DNA of 64,000 nucleotides from Treponema sp. OMZ 838 (GCF_000775995.1 NZ_CP009227.1:124001-188000); one strand, 5' to 3'; shown: positions 16,140 through 26,183, numbered from the stretch's first letter. A program made the numbers and translations. The notes: generated by a model from the letters alone, not told the origin.

Positions 16140-18560
16140 TTACCAGATGGAAGCCTCGCGCCGTTCACGGGCATGCATTTCCTGTTTTAAGCCCAAATCA
16201 AGTAATTGCCCGACATCGATGATCAATGAAACGGAACCGTCTCCTAGAATTGAAGCGCCAGCAATTCCCGGAGAATTGGTGAACTGATCTTTTAAAGGCT
16301 TAATAACGACATCTTCTTCACCAATGAGACTATCGACCATTAATCCAACTTTCTTTTCAGCTGTTCCGACAATAACGATATAATGATGACCGTCATCGCC
16401 CTTTTCTGCAGAAGGAACACCGAACAGCCTATTCAACCGCAACAAACTGATAACTTCATTGCGAACATTAAATACTTCATAACTGTCAATACGGTTAATT
16501 TCTTCACTGCGCACACGATGACTTTCAATAACGGAAGTAATCGGGATAGAATACACTTCTTCGCCGACACGTATCAGCAAGCCTTGGATAATTGCAAGCG
16601 TTAACGGCAATTTGATAGTAAAACGGGTTCCCCTGTTTTTTTCCGAAACGACTGTAACGGTTCCGTTGAGCTTTTCTATATGCGTCTTAACGACATCCAA
16701 CCCGACGCCACGTCCCGAAACGCTGGAAATCGTTTTTGAAGTTGAAAAACCCGGTGCAAAGATCAGCTGATATGCCTCAACATCCGTGAGATTTTTTCCC
16801 GGATGCAAAAGACCACGTTCAACGGCCTTTGCCTTTACAGCATCAACATCGATACCTTTGCCGTCATCAACAACTTCGATAACAATCATGTTACCTTCAT
16901 TGCTCGCTCTCAGCAAAAGTATTCCCTGCTCGGATTTTCCGAGTGCTTTCCGCTCTTCAGGAGTTTCAATACCATGATCCATCGAATTACGCACGCAGTG
17001 CATAATCGGATCAAGAAGATCTTCGACTACCGATTTATCCAATTCGGTATCTTCACCTTCGATTACAAGCTGGATATTCTTATTTAACGATTTAGAAAGA
17101 TCGCGAACAACGCGGGGGAAGCGGCTGAAAATCTGACTGATGGGAACCATACGGATTTTCATAACCCCTTCCTGCAACTCACCTGAAATACGTCCCAAGT
17201 TTTGTGCGGAAGAACGGAACTTAGTAACCGAATATTTCATGGATGTTTCAAACTGACTAAAAAGCTCAAACATACCGGCATAATCTGCTGCAAGTTCCTT
17301 CTTAATAGTATTTAAATCTGCTCCTTGTTGAAGCTTCTCAAGATAAGACGGGAATTTATCCAAAAGTTTACGAATTCGATCTTTATATTCACCGTTCGCA
17401 TTTTGGAAAAGCGCATACAGCTCATTAAACTCCATTGCGCTTTGGTTAAGTGATGCTTTGGTAATAACCGTCTCGCTGACCAAGTTCAGTAAGTAGTCAA
17501 TACGCTTTGCGTCAACGCGCAGTACCGACCCCGATGCGTGGGCGGCATTTGCGGCTGCGGCCGGAGCTTTTTTCGGATGCCCTGCATCTCCCTGCACGGC
17601 AGGAGCGGACGCTTCCGGCTGTGGCGTTTCAGCTTTCGATCCTGTGTCAGGAGCAGGCTGTACTTCTGCAGCTGGAGCAGGCTCTTCTGGTTTTGAAGCT
17701 TTTGTTTTTGAAGCGCTCCCTTCGGCACTAAAGGTTAGTTCGTCAATTACTGCATTAAGCGTCACATCGGGAATATTTGCAATCGATAGCAAACTACTTT
17801 CGCTTGCCGTTGACGCAACATAATAAAGAACTTCAGAATGAAATTCATCTTCATAGAGTGCATCAAAATCGGGAATGGTTTTAAGCACCATCGCAGATTG
17901 CTTTAAAGCTGCAAACACCTGAATACCACCAACGGTATTCATTAAACTTGATTCATCAAACTGCACTCGAATGGCATACACCTTATTTCCGGCGGGTACC
18001 GCTTCGCGTAATTCAAGGATTTCATATTCGGAAAGTAAAGATGCCGGATCGACGGCATCTTCGTCGCCGGAAGCTACAGTTTTTGCTTGAGGCTGCGCTA
18101 CCGGCTTAGAAACGGCAGGCTTGGGCGGAGAAGCTTTTGCAGCAGCTTTTTTAGTATCTTTCTTATCAGGGATATACGACCGCAGTTTTGTAACCGTTTC
18201 AGACACATCTTGGCTATATACCTCACCATTAGATCTTGCTGCAAGCATATCCTTGATTATATCCAAAGAATGCAACAAAAGGTCAATGGTTTCCTCTGTA
18301 ACTGTAACTTGATTCGACCGGATAGCATCAAGCAAATCTTCTACGGCATGAGTGAAACCGGATAATTCACTCATTTCAACGGTTGCAGAGCCGCCTTTCA
18401 AAGTATGAGCCGCACGGAAAATCTCATCAATAGCTTCTTTATTGGTAGGATCCTGTTCAATAACAAGAATATTACTTTCCAGCTGCTCTACCTGCTGTTC
18501 TGCTTCACTAAAAAAGTCTTTCAATAACTCTTCATTATTGATATCCAGATAATCACTCAT
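16140..18560 (-). CDS. cheA: Chemotaxis histidine kinase CheA
   Basis: The 806-residue protein has the full CheA order: an Hpt domain with phospho-acceptor His52 (AAHTLKGG), a P2-like region, a Pro/Ala-rich linker (about 280-340), a dimerisation domain, a GHKL kinase domain (HCVRNSMDHGIE N-box, DDGKGID G1, GRGVGLDVV G2) and a C-terminal CheW-like domain. It autophosphorylates on His52 in response to receptors and passes phosphate to CheY. It is the first gene of the operon. A loosely conserved insert between P1 and P3 contains a P2-like CheY-docking region. Confidence 0.95.
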   Translation of the reverse strand: MSDYLDINNEELLKDFFSEAEQQVEQLESNILVIEQDPTNKEAIDEIFRAAHTLKGGSATVEMSELSGFTHAVEDLLDAIRSNQVTVTEETIDLLLHSLDIIKDMLAARSNGEVYSQDVSETVTKLRSYIPDKKDTKKAAAKASPPKPAVSKPVAQPQAKTVASGDEDAVDPASLLSEYEILELREAVPAGNKVYAIRVQFDESSLMNTVGGIQVFAALKQSAMVLKTIPDFDALYEDEFHSEVLYYVASTASESSLLSIANIPDVTLNAVIDELTFSAEGSASKTKASKPEEPAPAAEVQPAPDTGSKAETPQPEASAPAVQGDAGHPKKAPAAAANAAHASGSVLRVDAKRIDYLLNLVSETVITKASLNQSAMEFNELYALFQNANGEYKDRIRKLLDKFPSYLEKLQQGADLNTIKKELAADYAGMFELFSQFETSMKYSVTKFRSSAQNLGRISGELQEGVMKIRMVPISQIFSRFPRVVRDLSKSLNKNIQLVIEGEDTELDKSVVEDLLDPIMHCVRNSMDHGIETPEERKALGKSEQGILLLRASNEGNMIVIEVVDDGKGIDVDAVKAKAVERGLLHPGKNLTDVEAYQLIFAPGFSTSKTISSVSGRGVGLDVVKTHIEKLNGTVTVVSEKNRGTRFTIKLPLTLAIIQGLLIRVGEEVYSIPITSVIESHRVRSEEINRIDSYEVFNVRNEVISLLRLNRLFGVPSAEKGDDGHHYIVIVGTAEKKVGLMVDSLIGEEDVVIKPLKDQFTNSPGIAGASILGDGSVSLIIDVGQLLDLGLKQEMHARERREASIW

Positions 18561-18646
18561 AGCAATAATTCTAATTGCTTTTCAAGATTAGTCAAGGTCT
18601 CGTTATACGAATTTTATTCTAATTTAAGATTGAGGAAGGTTTATTA

Positions 18647-18687
18647 TAAAAGCGTACCGGTTAACAGATGGCAACCGATACGCTTTT
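18647..18687 (-). terminator. Terminator after grdA
   Basis: AAAAGCGTA / TACGCTTTT arms with an inner CCGGTT/AACCG pairing lie directly after the grdA stop and before the cheA start region, with T-rich sequence on the minus-strand side. Confidence 0.75.
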
Positions 18688-18700
18688 ATTGCAGTATTTT

Positions 18701-19174
18701 TTACTTCAAAAACTTACAGTATTTCTCACGATATTCTTTGACTTCCGCGACAATTGCAGAAACATCAAGAACCATCTCCATCATACTGATTTGTTCTTCA
18801 TAGACCTTAGGATCTATTTGATTTTTGATTTCCGGTTCAACCACATGATAACACAAAAGTCCCAACGAGACTCCTGCCAACGGACCTGCAAAAGTAGGAT
18901 CACCGTTTGTAACGGTTTCACAGGCAAGACCTGAGGATTCAGCTTCGGCACCGCCGAGAAGCACTACCGTGTTCTCGCAGCCGTACTTTTTAGCTAAATC
19001 TTTAACCCGCTTTTGGTTTTCCAAGTCCATTGCGCCTGCGCTTGTTCAGACGAAGCATTCGGTTGCCGCATAAACAACTTCAGCGCCCGCCGTCTCAGCA
19101 CAAAGCTTTATGGCTTCCCCGGGAATGCCGTCGCGGTCACCGATAATGATAACCTTTTTGCCTTTTAATTCCAT
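18701..19174 (-). CDS. grdA: Glycine/sarcosine/betaine reductase component A (selenoprotein, UGA = Sec43)
   Basis: The complete 157-residue frame starts with ATG at 19172-19174 (site GGAGGG) and contains one in-frame TGA at 19046-19048. Read as selenocysteine it gives the redox motif C40-F-V-U43, the CxxU of protein A of glycine reductase. Without recoding, the gene would appear as a 109-residue piece starting at an internal Met. Protein A carries the carboxymethyl-selenoether intermediate and is re-reduced by thioredoxin. It follows trxA and trxB on the same strand, as in known glycine reductase loci. Length and sequence ([20 protein letters not shown]) match the family well. Confidence 0.95.
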
Positions 19175-19296
19175 AGCATACCCTCCAACGAAATTATAGA
19201 AACTTCTCAAAACCTGCTTGGATTTTTCGGAGTTTCCCCATATCTATCAAGAGAGATATTCTCTCTGATATTTCACTATTAATTAGGCTAAACGCT

Positions 19297-19614
19297 TTAC
19301 AGATATTTTTGAAGCGTATCTTCAATCTGTTTTGCGTTTAAACCTTCACCGGTAAGGTGCTCCTTCTTTTCGCCGTCAACATAGATAAGAATTGAAGGCA
19401 GACCAAGTACCTGCTCTTTCATCGCAACTCTGCGTCCGAGACCGATATCGAATGAGCAGAATTTCACCTTCCCGGTATAGCGCTCTGCCATTGCATGAAC
19501 GTCAGGCATCAACTGCTTACACGGCACACAAGACTGAGACCAAAAATCGACCAATGTAACGCCTTTTGATCCGTGCACTTCTTGCTCAAATGAATCTTTT
19601 GTTAATTCAACCAT
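19297..19614 (-). CDS. trxA: Thioredoxin with CVPC active site (glycine reductase-associated)
   Basis: The 105-residue thioredoxin fold has the motif WSQSCVPCK instead of the common WCGPC, the cis-proline region GLPSIL and the C-terminal GLNAKQIEDTLQ helix. It passes electrons from TrxB to the selenoprotein of glycine reductase. The variant active site fits a specialised partner; similar variants are known beside grdA in clostridia. A 10-bp hairpin (19246-19269) lies between it and grdA and may set the mRNA ratio or processing. Confidence 0.9.
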   Translation of the reverse strand: MVELTKDSFEQEVHGSKGVTLVDFWSQSCVPCKQLMPDVHAMAERYTGKVKFCSFDIGLGRRVAMKEQVLGLPSILIYVDGEKKEHLTGEGLNAKQIEDTLQKYL

Positions 19615-19671
19615 TTTAGTCCTCCTATACGCCGCCGCTCAGTTTAACGTTGACAAGCGGTGGTGCTTGCA

Positions 19672-20625
19672 TTATTTTGAAAGCTTCTGACGCGCTTTTA
19701 TATCGTCGATATAGTTACCTGCCCAAATGCCTGCCAATGCTCCATCAGCCGCTGCAGTAACTACTTGACGGGATTCTTTTTGGATAACATCACCGGCGGC
19801 ATAAATGCCCGGCACATTGGTTTCCATTCGCCCGTTGGTAATAATATATCCCGCCTCATCAAGCTTCACCATATCCTTTACCAGTTCAGTCTCGGGATCA
19901 TGCCCGATAAATATGAATAAACCTTCGGTTTTAAAATCGGAAATTTCTCCGGTTTTCGTATCCCGAAGTTTTAAGTGAGACACAAGTCCGTCGCCGCATA
20001 CTTCATCTACAACAGCATTCCACTTAAAAGCCATCTTAGGATTGGCAAATGCTTTTTCCTGAATAGACTTAGCTGCCCGCAATTCATCACGGCGGTGAAT
20101 AATGGTTACCTTATCGGCAAACTTTGTCAGATACATAGCTTCTTCAACGGCCGCATCTCCGCCGCCGACAACAGCAATTTCGCATTCTTCAAAGAAAGCT
20201 CCATCGCACGTAGCGCAGTAGGAAACACCTTTCCCGCTGAATTCTTTTTCACCTTTACACCCAAGGGTACGAGCACCGGCGCCGGTTGCAATCAAAACAG
20301 CAAGACCTTCATAGTCGGTACCATTGGTTCCATGCACGATATAATGGAGAGAGTCATTGCTTTTTTCAAGTTTTTCAGCTCCCGTATTTACAAATACGAC
20401 ACCGAACTTTTCGGCATGCTTATGGAAAGCCTCACTGAGAGACGGACCGGTTGCCTCGGGAAAGCCGGGATAGTTTTCAATTTCTTCGGTAATATAACAC
20501 TGACCGCCCGTATTCCGTTTTTGTTCCAAAACAACGGTCTTTAATTTTGAACGTGCAGCATAAATTCCGGCTGCCATCCCTGCCGGACCGCCGCCAACGA
20601 TTATCAAATCATACTTTTCACTCAT
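19672..20625 (-). CDS. trxB: Thioredoxin reductase
   Basis: The 317-residue FAD enzyme shows the N-terminal dinucleotide motif GGGPAGMAAGIYAAR, the redox pair CATC (SYCATCDGAFF), the NADPH-binding GGGDAAVEEA and the C-terminal AAGDV motif. It reduces thioredoxin with NADPH. The second in-frame ATG (20623-20625) is chosen because GGGGGAA sits at good distance; a first ATG lies 12 bases upstream. It is the first gene of the trxB-trxA-grdA unit and divergent from pcnB. Confidence 0.93.
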   Translation of the reverse strand: MSEKYDLIIVGGGPAGMAAGIYAARSKLKTVVLEQKRNTGGQCYITEEIENYPGFPEATGPSLSEAFHKHAEKFGVVFVNTGAEKLEKSNDSLHYIVHGTNGTDYEGLAVLIATGAGARTLGCKGEKEFSGKGVSYCATCDGAFFEECEIAVVGGGDAAVEEAMYLTKFADKVTIIHRRDELRAAKSIQEKAFANPKMAFKWNAVVDEVCGDGLVSHLKLRDTKTGEISDFKTEGLFIFIGHDPETELVKDMVKLDEAGYIITNGRMETNVPGIYAAGDVIQKESRQVVTAAADGALAGIWAGNYIDDIKARQKLSK

Positions 20626-20752
20626 TGGTTCCCCCATGATTGAAGCAATTTATCACAAAAAATATCTTTTGGCTAGGTGCAATCAGAGCCGTAACCGATG
20701 CCGCATATCAGATTGACAGAATTGAAAATTCACGGCACAATACACCGTTGTA

Positions 20753-21934
20753 ATGTTAGTAAGGTATACTCGAAATAATACGAATAAAAAGCTATCAAAA
20801 GCGCTTATATATACGGCAACGGAACACTCTATTGATCCCCGTAAGGTGGATAGCGAGGCTATCCGTATCATCAGCGGGCTGCATAACGCAGGTTATGAGG
20901 CTTACATTGTCGGCGGCGCTGTCCGTGATTTATTGATTGGAAAAACGCCGAAGGATTTTGATATTGCGACATCGGCGGAACCTGCCCGTATCCGCAAAAT
21001 TTTTAAAAATTCCCGGCTCATCGGGAAGCGGTTTCGGTTGGTGCATATTTTTTACGGTTCTAAAATATATGAGGTTTCTACCTTCCGCTCAATCGAAGAA
21101 GGTTCCGTCGGCAATACATTCGGTACTATCGACGAAGATGTACGGCGCCGTGATTTCACTTTAAATGCGCTCTACTATGATCCGATAAAAAATATTATTG
21201 TCGATTATGTCGGCGGTGTGGAAGATATCCGCAAAAAACAGCTGCACCCGATTATCAATCTGTCGCATATCTTTGCAGAAGATCCGGTGCGGATGCTCCG
21301 TGCCGTCAAATACGCAACCATCACGGGCGCTGCAATTCCATTGCTACTCCGCTGCCGCATTCATCGCGATGCACCGCTTATTGAATATACCTCGCCTTCC
21401 CGTTTAACCGAGGAAATAAGCAAAATCCTCATGAGCGGTCATGCAGCAGAGATTCTTAAAATGCTTCTGCATTATCAACTTTTTCTCTATTTACAGCCTT
21501 CTGCATTTTCATTTATCGAAGATTCGCCCCATTTTTCCGAACACTATTTTGCAAGTATGGAAGAGCTTGACGGATTAATTGCAGAACACAAAATTCAGCG
21601 GCAGGGACAAGCACTGGTATACCTCATCCGTGATTTTTTACAACTGATTACCGATTGGGAAGAAGAACCGCGGGCGGTTTATAAGGCGGTATATGCCGAA
21701 TGCCGCCATTTTGTCCTGCCGATGAATCCGCAACGAACGGAGCTTGAATATGCAGTAAAATACTGCCTCAGGAAAGGCGGCTTGGACATACGGCTTACCG
21801 GTACGGCAAAAACAAAAGAAGCCCCTAAACGCCGCCCGCGAGGCGCAATACGCCAAAATACTCCTACAAAGCAAGGCGGGCGGGCATCGGGAAAGCGAAA
21901 ACCCGCATCTTCTCCTACCGAAGCAAAGCGGTAG
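20753..21934 (+). CDS. pcnB: Poly(A) polymerase / CCA-adding nucleotidyltransferase family protein
   Basis: The 393-residue protein is a class II nucleotidyltransferase: GGAVRDLLIGKTPKDFDIAT gives the GG motif and the catalytic D68/D70 pair, followed by RRRDFTLNALYYD and DPVRMLRAVKYA of the RNA-binding head. The long basic tail (residues of about 345-393, rich in Lys, Arg and Pro) is like that of PcnB poly(A) polymerases rather than CCA enzymes. The start is uncertain: a TTGACA-N17-CACAAT promoter lies so close that ATG 20753 could be nearly leaderless. Its last 20 bases overlap the convergent TRAP permease gene. Confidence 0.85.
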   Translation: MLVRYTRNNTNKKLSKALIYTATEHSIDPRKVDSEAIRIISGLHNAGYEAYIVGGAVRDLLIGKTPKDFDIATSAEPARIRKIFKNSRLIGKRFRLVHIFYGSKIYEVSTFRSIEEGSVGNTFGTIDEDVRRRDFTLNALYYDPIKNIIVDYVGGVEDIRKKQLHPIINLSHIFAEDPVRMLRAVKYATITGAAIPLLLRCRIHRDAPLIEYTSPSRLTEEISKILMSGHAAEILKMLLHYQLFLYLQPSAFSFIEDSPHFSEHYFASMEELDGLIAEHKIQRQGQALVYLIRDFLQLITDWEEEPRAVYKAVYAECRHFVLPMNPQRTELEYAVKYCLRKGGLDIRLTGTAKTKEAPKRRPRGAIRQNTPTKQGGRASGKRKPASSPTEAKR

Positions 21935-23741
21935 TCAGCCACGGAATATACGTAACCAGCAACAAAATAATACTTTGAATACCAAGAAAGGGGAGAATAT
22001 TCTTTACTATCTTAATAACCGGCTTATTGAACGTATAACTTGCGATAAATAAATCCATCCCAATCGGCGGCGTTAAAAAACCGAGCGCAAGGTTCATCAA
22101 AAAAATAACGGCAGTATGAATAGGATGAATACCAAAGGATTCGGCAATCGGCATAATAAGCGGCGAAACAACCAAAATCGCAGAATATAAATCCATAATA
22201 CAGCCCACAAAGAGCAGTAGTATATTTAACAGCAGCAAAAACACATATTTTGAATGTATATACGTCTGCACGATGTCCGTTAAAATTGCCGGTATATTTG
22301 CATCAATCAAATAATAGGCCAATCCCTTCGCCGCACCAATGATAATAAGAACCCCGCCGGCGACAGGAATACTTTTCAATACAAAAGCAGCAGCCGTTTT
22401 CCATGAAAAATCGCGGCGAATAACAACTTCCAATACGCAGGTATAAAGCACAGTGAAAGCAGCCGTTTGAAGGAGCGAGAAAAGCCCTGAAAAATAGAGA
22501 ACGATAATAAACACCGGCAGCAACAGCTCAAAAAAACTGCCGAAGAACGCTGTTTTCAGTACAGCCCATGAAAACGGTATCCGTGTTTTTGAACGATCCC
22601 GTATTACACCGATAACAATCATCGACAACGTAAGCAAGAGCCCCGGAAAAATTGCTCCTTTAAACACATCGAAGATATCAATGGTCATAATATTGGTTAC
22701 GCCGAAGATGATAATTGCCATACTGGGCGGGAAAAGGATGCCAAGCGAGCCGGAGGCGGTAATAAGCGATTCGGAATCATCTTTTGAATAGCCGTTTCCG
22801 GTTAAAATAACACTGATAAGCGGGCCGAGTGCTAAAATAGTTACCCCTGATGCGCCGGTAAAAGTGGTAAAAAAAGTGAGGACGAGTACGGAAGCAATAA
22901 CCACTCCGCCTCTTATCCAGCCGACACTATTGCGGACAAGTTCCATTAACCGCTTTCCGGCACTTCCTTCTGCGAGCAAACAGCCTGCAATGGTAAAAAG
23001 CGGAATGGCCGCGATACTTGTATCCGTTAAAATGTGATACATTTCCAGCGGAATCACATCGACATACCCGCCGCCTTGGCTGAATGCCGTATATGTAATT
23101 CCAAGCAATACGATAAAAAGCGGCAATCCGAAAAGCCCTGCGACAATAAGTCCCAGAACGAGCGGCACCATCAACGGAGCACTCAAAGACTGCCAAAATG
23201 AGGCGCACGCAGTAAAAAACGGGATGTCTTTTCCCAAGAGCGTATATACAATAACGGCAATAGAGCCGCAACTGATAAACAAACCGGCGGCAAGCCCTAC
23301 CAAAGAGGAAACAAGAGAACTGCGCTTTTTAAAACATAAAAAGAGCTGGGCAAAAAACATCAGCGGCAGCGCAGCAAAGATAAACCGTACCGGCAGGCCC
23401 CATAAAAGATCGGAAGCGTCTATTACGACTAATATATTCGGGAAACAGGCAAAAAAGATTGCCGTAAGAACAGCTGCCGTTATACCGTTATTGATTTGAC
23501 TGACAATTGTTTTAAGCCGATCGGACAGTTTAAGGTTAAAGACCTCGATATTCAACTGTTTGTGATCCGCGCTGGTAATCATACCCGCAAAGCACGCAAA
23601 AATAAAGACCGCATGGATAACCACCCGCTCTCCATCTAACACCGGAATACCGCCGACATCGCTGATGAAAAAAAATATAATCGGCAATACGACTAATATA
23701 CCAACCAGAAAAAGTACGAATATATTGACAGTCTTTCTCAT
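21915..23741 (-). CDS. TRAP transporter fused permease (DctQM)
   Basis: The 608-residue membrane protein begins with a four-helix DctQ-like small subunit (about residues 1-170) and continues into a DctM large subunit of about 12 helices with GASGVTILALGPLIS, GSLGILFPPSMAII and LNLALGFLTPPIGMDLF-type stretches. The permease is driven by an ion gradient and receives substrate from the periplasmic TatP protein encoded next. The homologous T. pallidum system has a similar fused permease. The substrate is unknown; hydrophobic ligands have been suggested for the treponemal system. Confidence 0.9.
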   Translation of the reverse strand: MRKTVNIFVLFLVGILVVLPIIFFFISDVGGIPVLDGERVVIHAVFIFACFAGMITSADHKQLNIEVFNLKLSDRLKTIVSQINNGITAAVLTAIFFACFPNILVVIDASDLLWGLPVRFIFAALPLMFFAQLFLCFKKRSSLVSSLVGLAAGLFISCGSIAVIVYTLLGKDIPFFTACASFWQSLSAPLMVPLVLGLIVAGLFGLPLFIVLLGITYTAFSQGGGYVDVIPLEMYHILTDTSIAAIPLFTIAGCLLAEGSAGKRLMELVRNSVGWIRGGVVIASVLVLTFFTTFTGASGVTILALGPLISVILTGNGYSKDDSESLITASGSLGILFPPSMAIIIFGVTNIMTIDIFDVFKGAIFPGLLLTLSMIVIGVIRDRSKTRIPFSWAVLKTAFFGSFFELLLPVFIIVLYFSGLFSLLQTAAFTVLYTCVLEVVIRRDFSWKTAAAFVLKSIPVAGGVLIIIGAAKGLAYYLIDANIPAILTDIVQTYIHSKYVFLLLLNILLLFVGCIMDLYSAILVVSPLIMPIAESFGIHPIHTAVIFLMNLALGFLTPPIGMDLFIASYTFNKPVIKIVKNILPFLGIQSIILLLVTYIPWLTTALLR

Positions 23742-23756
23742 ATTCTTATCGTACAG

Positions 23757-24788
23757 TTATTTACGCATCGGAGCAATGAGTTTTTGGATATTTTGATACA
23801 TCTCCATATCAAATGCATTCGGAAATGCCCGATGGATATCATTAATATTCACACTGAACTCTTCTTCCCACTTCTTCAGTTCTTCCTTAGAAGGACGAAT
23901 CATCGTAACCCCGCTTGCTTCCATTTTACGTACACAGTCGGCATCCGAATCATCAAGTGCATCGTTGAGACGTTTTCTTGCCTTTTCCATTGCTTCTTTC
24001 ATCGCAGCATGATATTTCGTAGGAATTTTATTCCATGAAGCTTTTGAAATAACAAAACCAGCCATAATAGGACACAGTTTTGTATCAAGCGCATAGCTTA
24101 TATCTTTGTAATACCCTCCGACATAGGCTAAAAGATGCACGGCAAAAAAACCGCTGATACCGTTCTTGCTTTTCAACATTTGAGAGAATTTTTGCGTAGG
24201 TACATCGACTACGTTAAAGCCGCTCAGTTTAAAGCTATCACTTAAAATAGGACTATCCAAACCGGCGACTGCCAATTTTATTTTCTTTAATTCGCCGAGT
24301 GTTTGGTAGGGTTCCTTTGTATAAAAAGAAAGCCATCCGACATTCGACCATGCGACCAATTCATAACCGGCCGCGTTAATTCTTGATTCTATTTTCTTAC
24401 CGTATACACTGAGTGCTTTATCGAGTTCTTGCTGATTTTGGAGTAAAAATGGAAGTGCAAGTGTATAGATATAAGCATCGGGAACTAATTCATGCAAACC
24501 GATCATGGTAAAAATTGCTCCATCCAACGGAGCCTGCTGCCCGGGGCGCGCTGCTTTGAGTTTTTGAATACCGGCTTTTTCTCCGCCGAGGGTTGTCATA
24601 TTATAGATTTTTACCGTTACCTGTCCGTCGGTAATACGATTCCATTCTTCTGCAACTTTTTTAAGCTCAATGTCCCATGGAGAACGGGCAGGAGCAACGG
24701 TTGCTATCTTTAATACGATTTCTTCAGCACTGACAAGAGCCGTTGAAGCAATAAACAATGTAACAAAGAGTGTCAAAATTTTTCTCAC
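23757..24788 (-). CDS. TRAP transporter substrate-binding protein TatP (DctP family)
   Basis: The 343-residue protein has a signal peptide (VRKILTLFVTLFIASTALVSA) and a DctP fold (EIVLKIATVAPARSPWD at the start, then the long C-terminal MEKARKRLNDALDDSDADCVRKME helix). GTG at 24786-24788 is the start because AAGGAG lies eight bases before it; ATG/ATA codons upstream would spoil the signal peptide. It sits between the permease and the TPR lipoprotein gene. In T. pallidum the equivalent pair TatP/TatT forms a complex, so the same is expected here. Confidence 0.9.
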   Translation of the reverse strand: MRKILTLFVTLFIASTALVSAEEIVLKIATVAPARSPWDIELKKVAEEWNRITDGQVTVKIYNMTTLGGEKAGIQKLKAARPGQQAPLDGAIFTMIGLHELVPDAYIYTLALPFLLQNQQELDKALSVYGKKIESRINAAGYELVAWSNVGWLSFYTKEPYQTLGELKKIKLAVAGLDSPILSDSFKLSGFNVVDVPTQKFSQMLKSKNGISGFFAVHLLAYVGGYYKDISYALDTKLCPIMAGFVISKASWNKIPTKYHAAMKEAMEKARKRLNDALDDSDADCVRKMEASGVTMIRPSKEELKKWEEEFSVNINDIHRAFPNAFDMEMYQNIQKLIAPMRK

Positions 24789-24826
24789 AGTATCTTCTCC
24801 TTGAATATAACTGATACACAGGTAAA

Positions 24827-25798
24827 TCAATCACCTAAGAAGTAATCACCTTTCATTTTTTGCAGCCATCGAGCTTTTTCTTGGCTGAGGGTGATAGTAA
24901 GCTTATTATTCGGCTGGTTTGCAGAATCAATTTCCAATGCTTTGCGTAAGGCCTCGTCAAAACCGGCACTGTCCTGTGCAGGAATACAAAAGGTCTGTGC
25001 ATAGAGGACATATACCGACGGCCGCTGCCCGCCGCTCAACTCCAGCGTTCTCTGATATGCATCTTCCGCTTTATCTGCACCTCCGCCCAAGGATTCAGGA
25101 GCAGCAGCATAAAAGGCCGTAAGAGTCTCCCAAATAGCACCGGCATTAAATCCAGGGTAAAGCGCTGCTGCCCGCTCAAGCATTGCTACAGCGCCCGGCA
25201 CTGAGGTAAACACATCCGTATCCATCGGATCAAGAGCAAACGCCCCAAGAATACCGCAGCCTGCCCAATACAGCGATTCAACATCAGCGGCTTTACAACG
25301 TGTAAGGAAAGCAGCGCTTTTGTCTTCCGTATAATGTGCCATCGCTTCTGCGAATCCCTTGTAAGCGGTGTCAAGCGATTGCATCACATAATCGGCTCCG
25401 CGGAGATAAAATTTTTTCGCACGCAAATACTCAAGATTCTTTTTTTGGAACTGCGTTTCAGGGATGTAATCGGCAGGGGTTTGAACAAAAGCATTCGCAT
25501 ACATGATATAGAGAGAACCGGACATAACGGCCAATCCGCGGTGTTTAGGATTACTGAGGTGCAATGTTTCATACATTTTTAATACTGTCGGAAATACTTC
25601 CGAGACTAGCTTTACATCATCTTCACCGGTGAGGGCTGCCGCAGCATCAATTCCTCCCGAAGCATCACTTTTCGGTGCAGGGAAAGGTGCAAGGGTATTT
25701 GCAATACCGTTGAAAGCAATACGTTTAATAGAGCAGCCGCTCAAAAGCAGAAATAATCCCATTAGGTAAACGTATGTCTTTTTCAAATTCACATTCAT
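24827..25798 (-). CDS. TRAP-associated TPR lipoprotein TatT
   Basis: The 323-residue protein has a lipobox (LLSGC, lipidated Cys22) and an all-helical body with TPR-like repeats, matching TatT of the treponemal TatPT transporter. The segment FPTVLKMYETLHLSNPKHRGLAVMSGSLYIMYANAFVQ is characteristic. TatT trimers bind TatP and are thought to help pass hydrophobic ligand to it in the periplasm. It is upstream of tatP and the permease in the same operon, separated from tatP by 38 bases. Confidence 0.88.
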   Translation of the reverse strand: MNVNLKKTYVYLMGLFLLLSGCSIKRIAFNGIANTLAPFPAPKSDASGGIDAAAALTGEDDVKLVSEVFPTVLKMYETLHLSNPKHRGLAVMSGSLYIMYANAFVQTPADYIPETQFQKKNLEYLRAKKFYLRGADYVMQSLDTAYKGFAEAMAHYTEDKSAAFLTRCKAADVESLYWAGCGILGAFALDPMDTDVFTSVPGAVAMLERAAALYPGFNAGAIWETLTAFYAAAPESLGGGADKAEDAYQRTLELSGGQRPSVYVLYAQTFCIPAQDSAGFDEALRKALEIDSANQPNNKLTITLSQEKARWLQKMKGDYFLGD

Positions 25799-25821
25799 CG
25801 GAAGTCTCTCCTTCTCGGTCT

Positions 25822-26079
25822 TTATTTAAGGGTTAATTCTTTTTGCCATTGATGAATAAAGGCTTCATAAGCGGCGATGGTTGCAGAAAGCACGATTTGC
25901 TGCACGGAACTCCGTCCTGTAGCATTATTACCATCAAAAACATAGAGCGAGTCGAGGATACCTTGTATATCGTCGATGGAGCAGCTTTGATCGGCAGCTC
26001 TCCGCCTGACAAGAAGACGGGTTTCATCATCGAAAACCTCTTGATATTTTTTATCTTCCCAGCCAACAATCTCGGACAT
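25822..26079 (-). CDS. Small conserved hypothetical protein, first gene of the TRAP operon
   Basis: This acidic cytoplasmic protein of about 85 residues (MSEIVGWEDKKYQEVFDDETRLL ...) has no signal peptide, membrane segment or recognised motif. A gene of similar size and position precedes tatT in T. pallidum, as far as I recall, so it may be a conserved operon member. The start is uncertain: ATG at 26077-26079 or TTG at 26113-26115; neither has a clear ribosome-binding site. It ends 23 bases before tatT. Confidence 0.55.
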   Translation of the reverse strand: MSEIVGWEDKKYQEVFDDETRLLVRRRAADQSCSIDDIQGILDSLYVFDGNNATGRSSVQQIVLSATIAAYEAFIHQWQKELTLK

Positions 26080-26183
26080 AAAGCTGATTATAGAAGTTTT
26101 TATCGTTGAATGCAATATGATAGCTAGACATATTGAAATTTCTTTCTATTTTATGGCATACTGCTTTCCGCAAGGAGAATACG

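Noticed and set aside
18701-19030. A 109-residue protein starting at an internal Met of grdA
   Set aside because: The upstream 42 codons plus UGA match GrdA and have a good ribosome-binding site; the short version lacks the redox motif.
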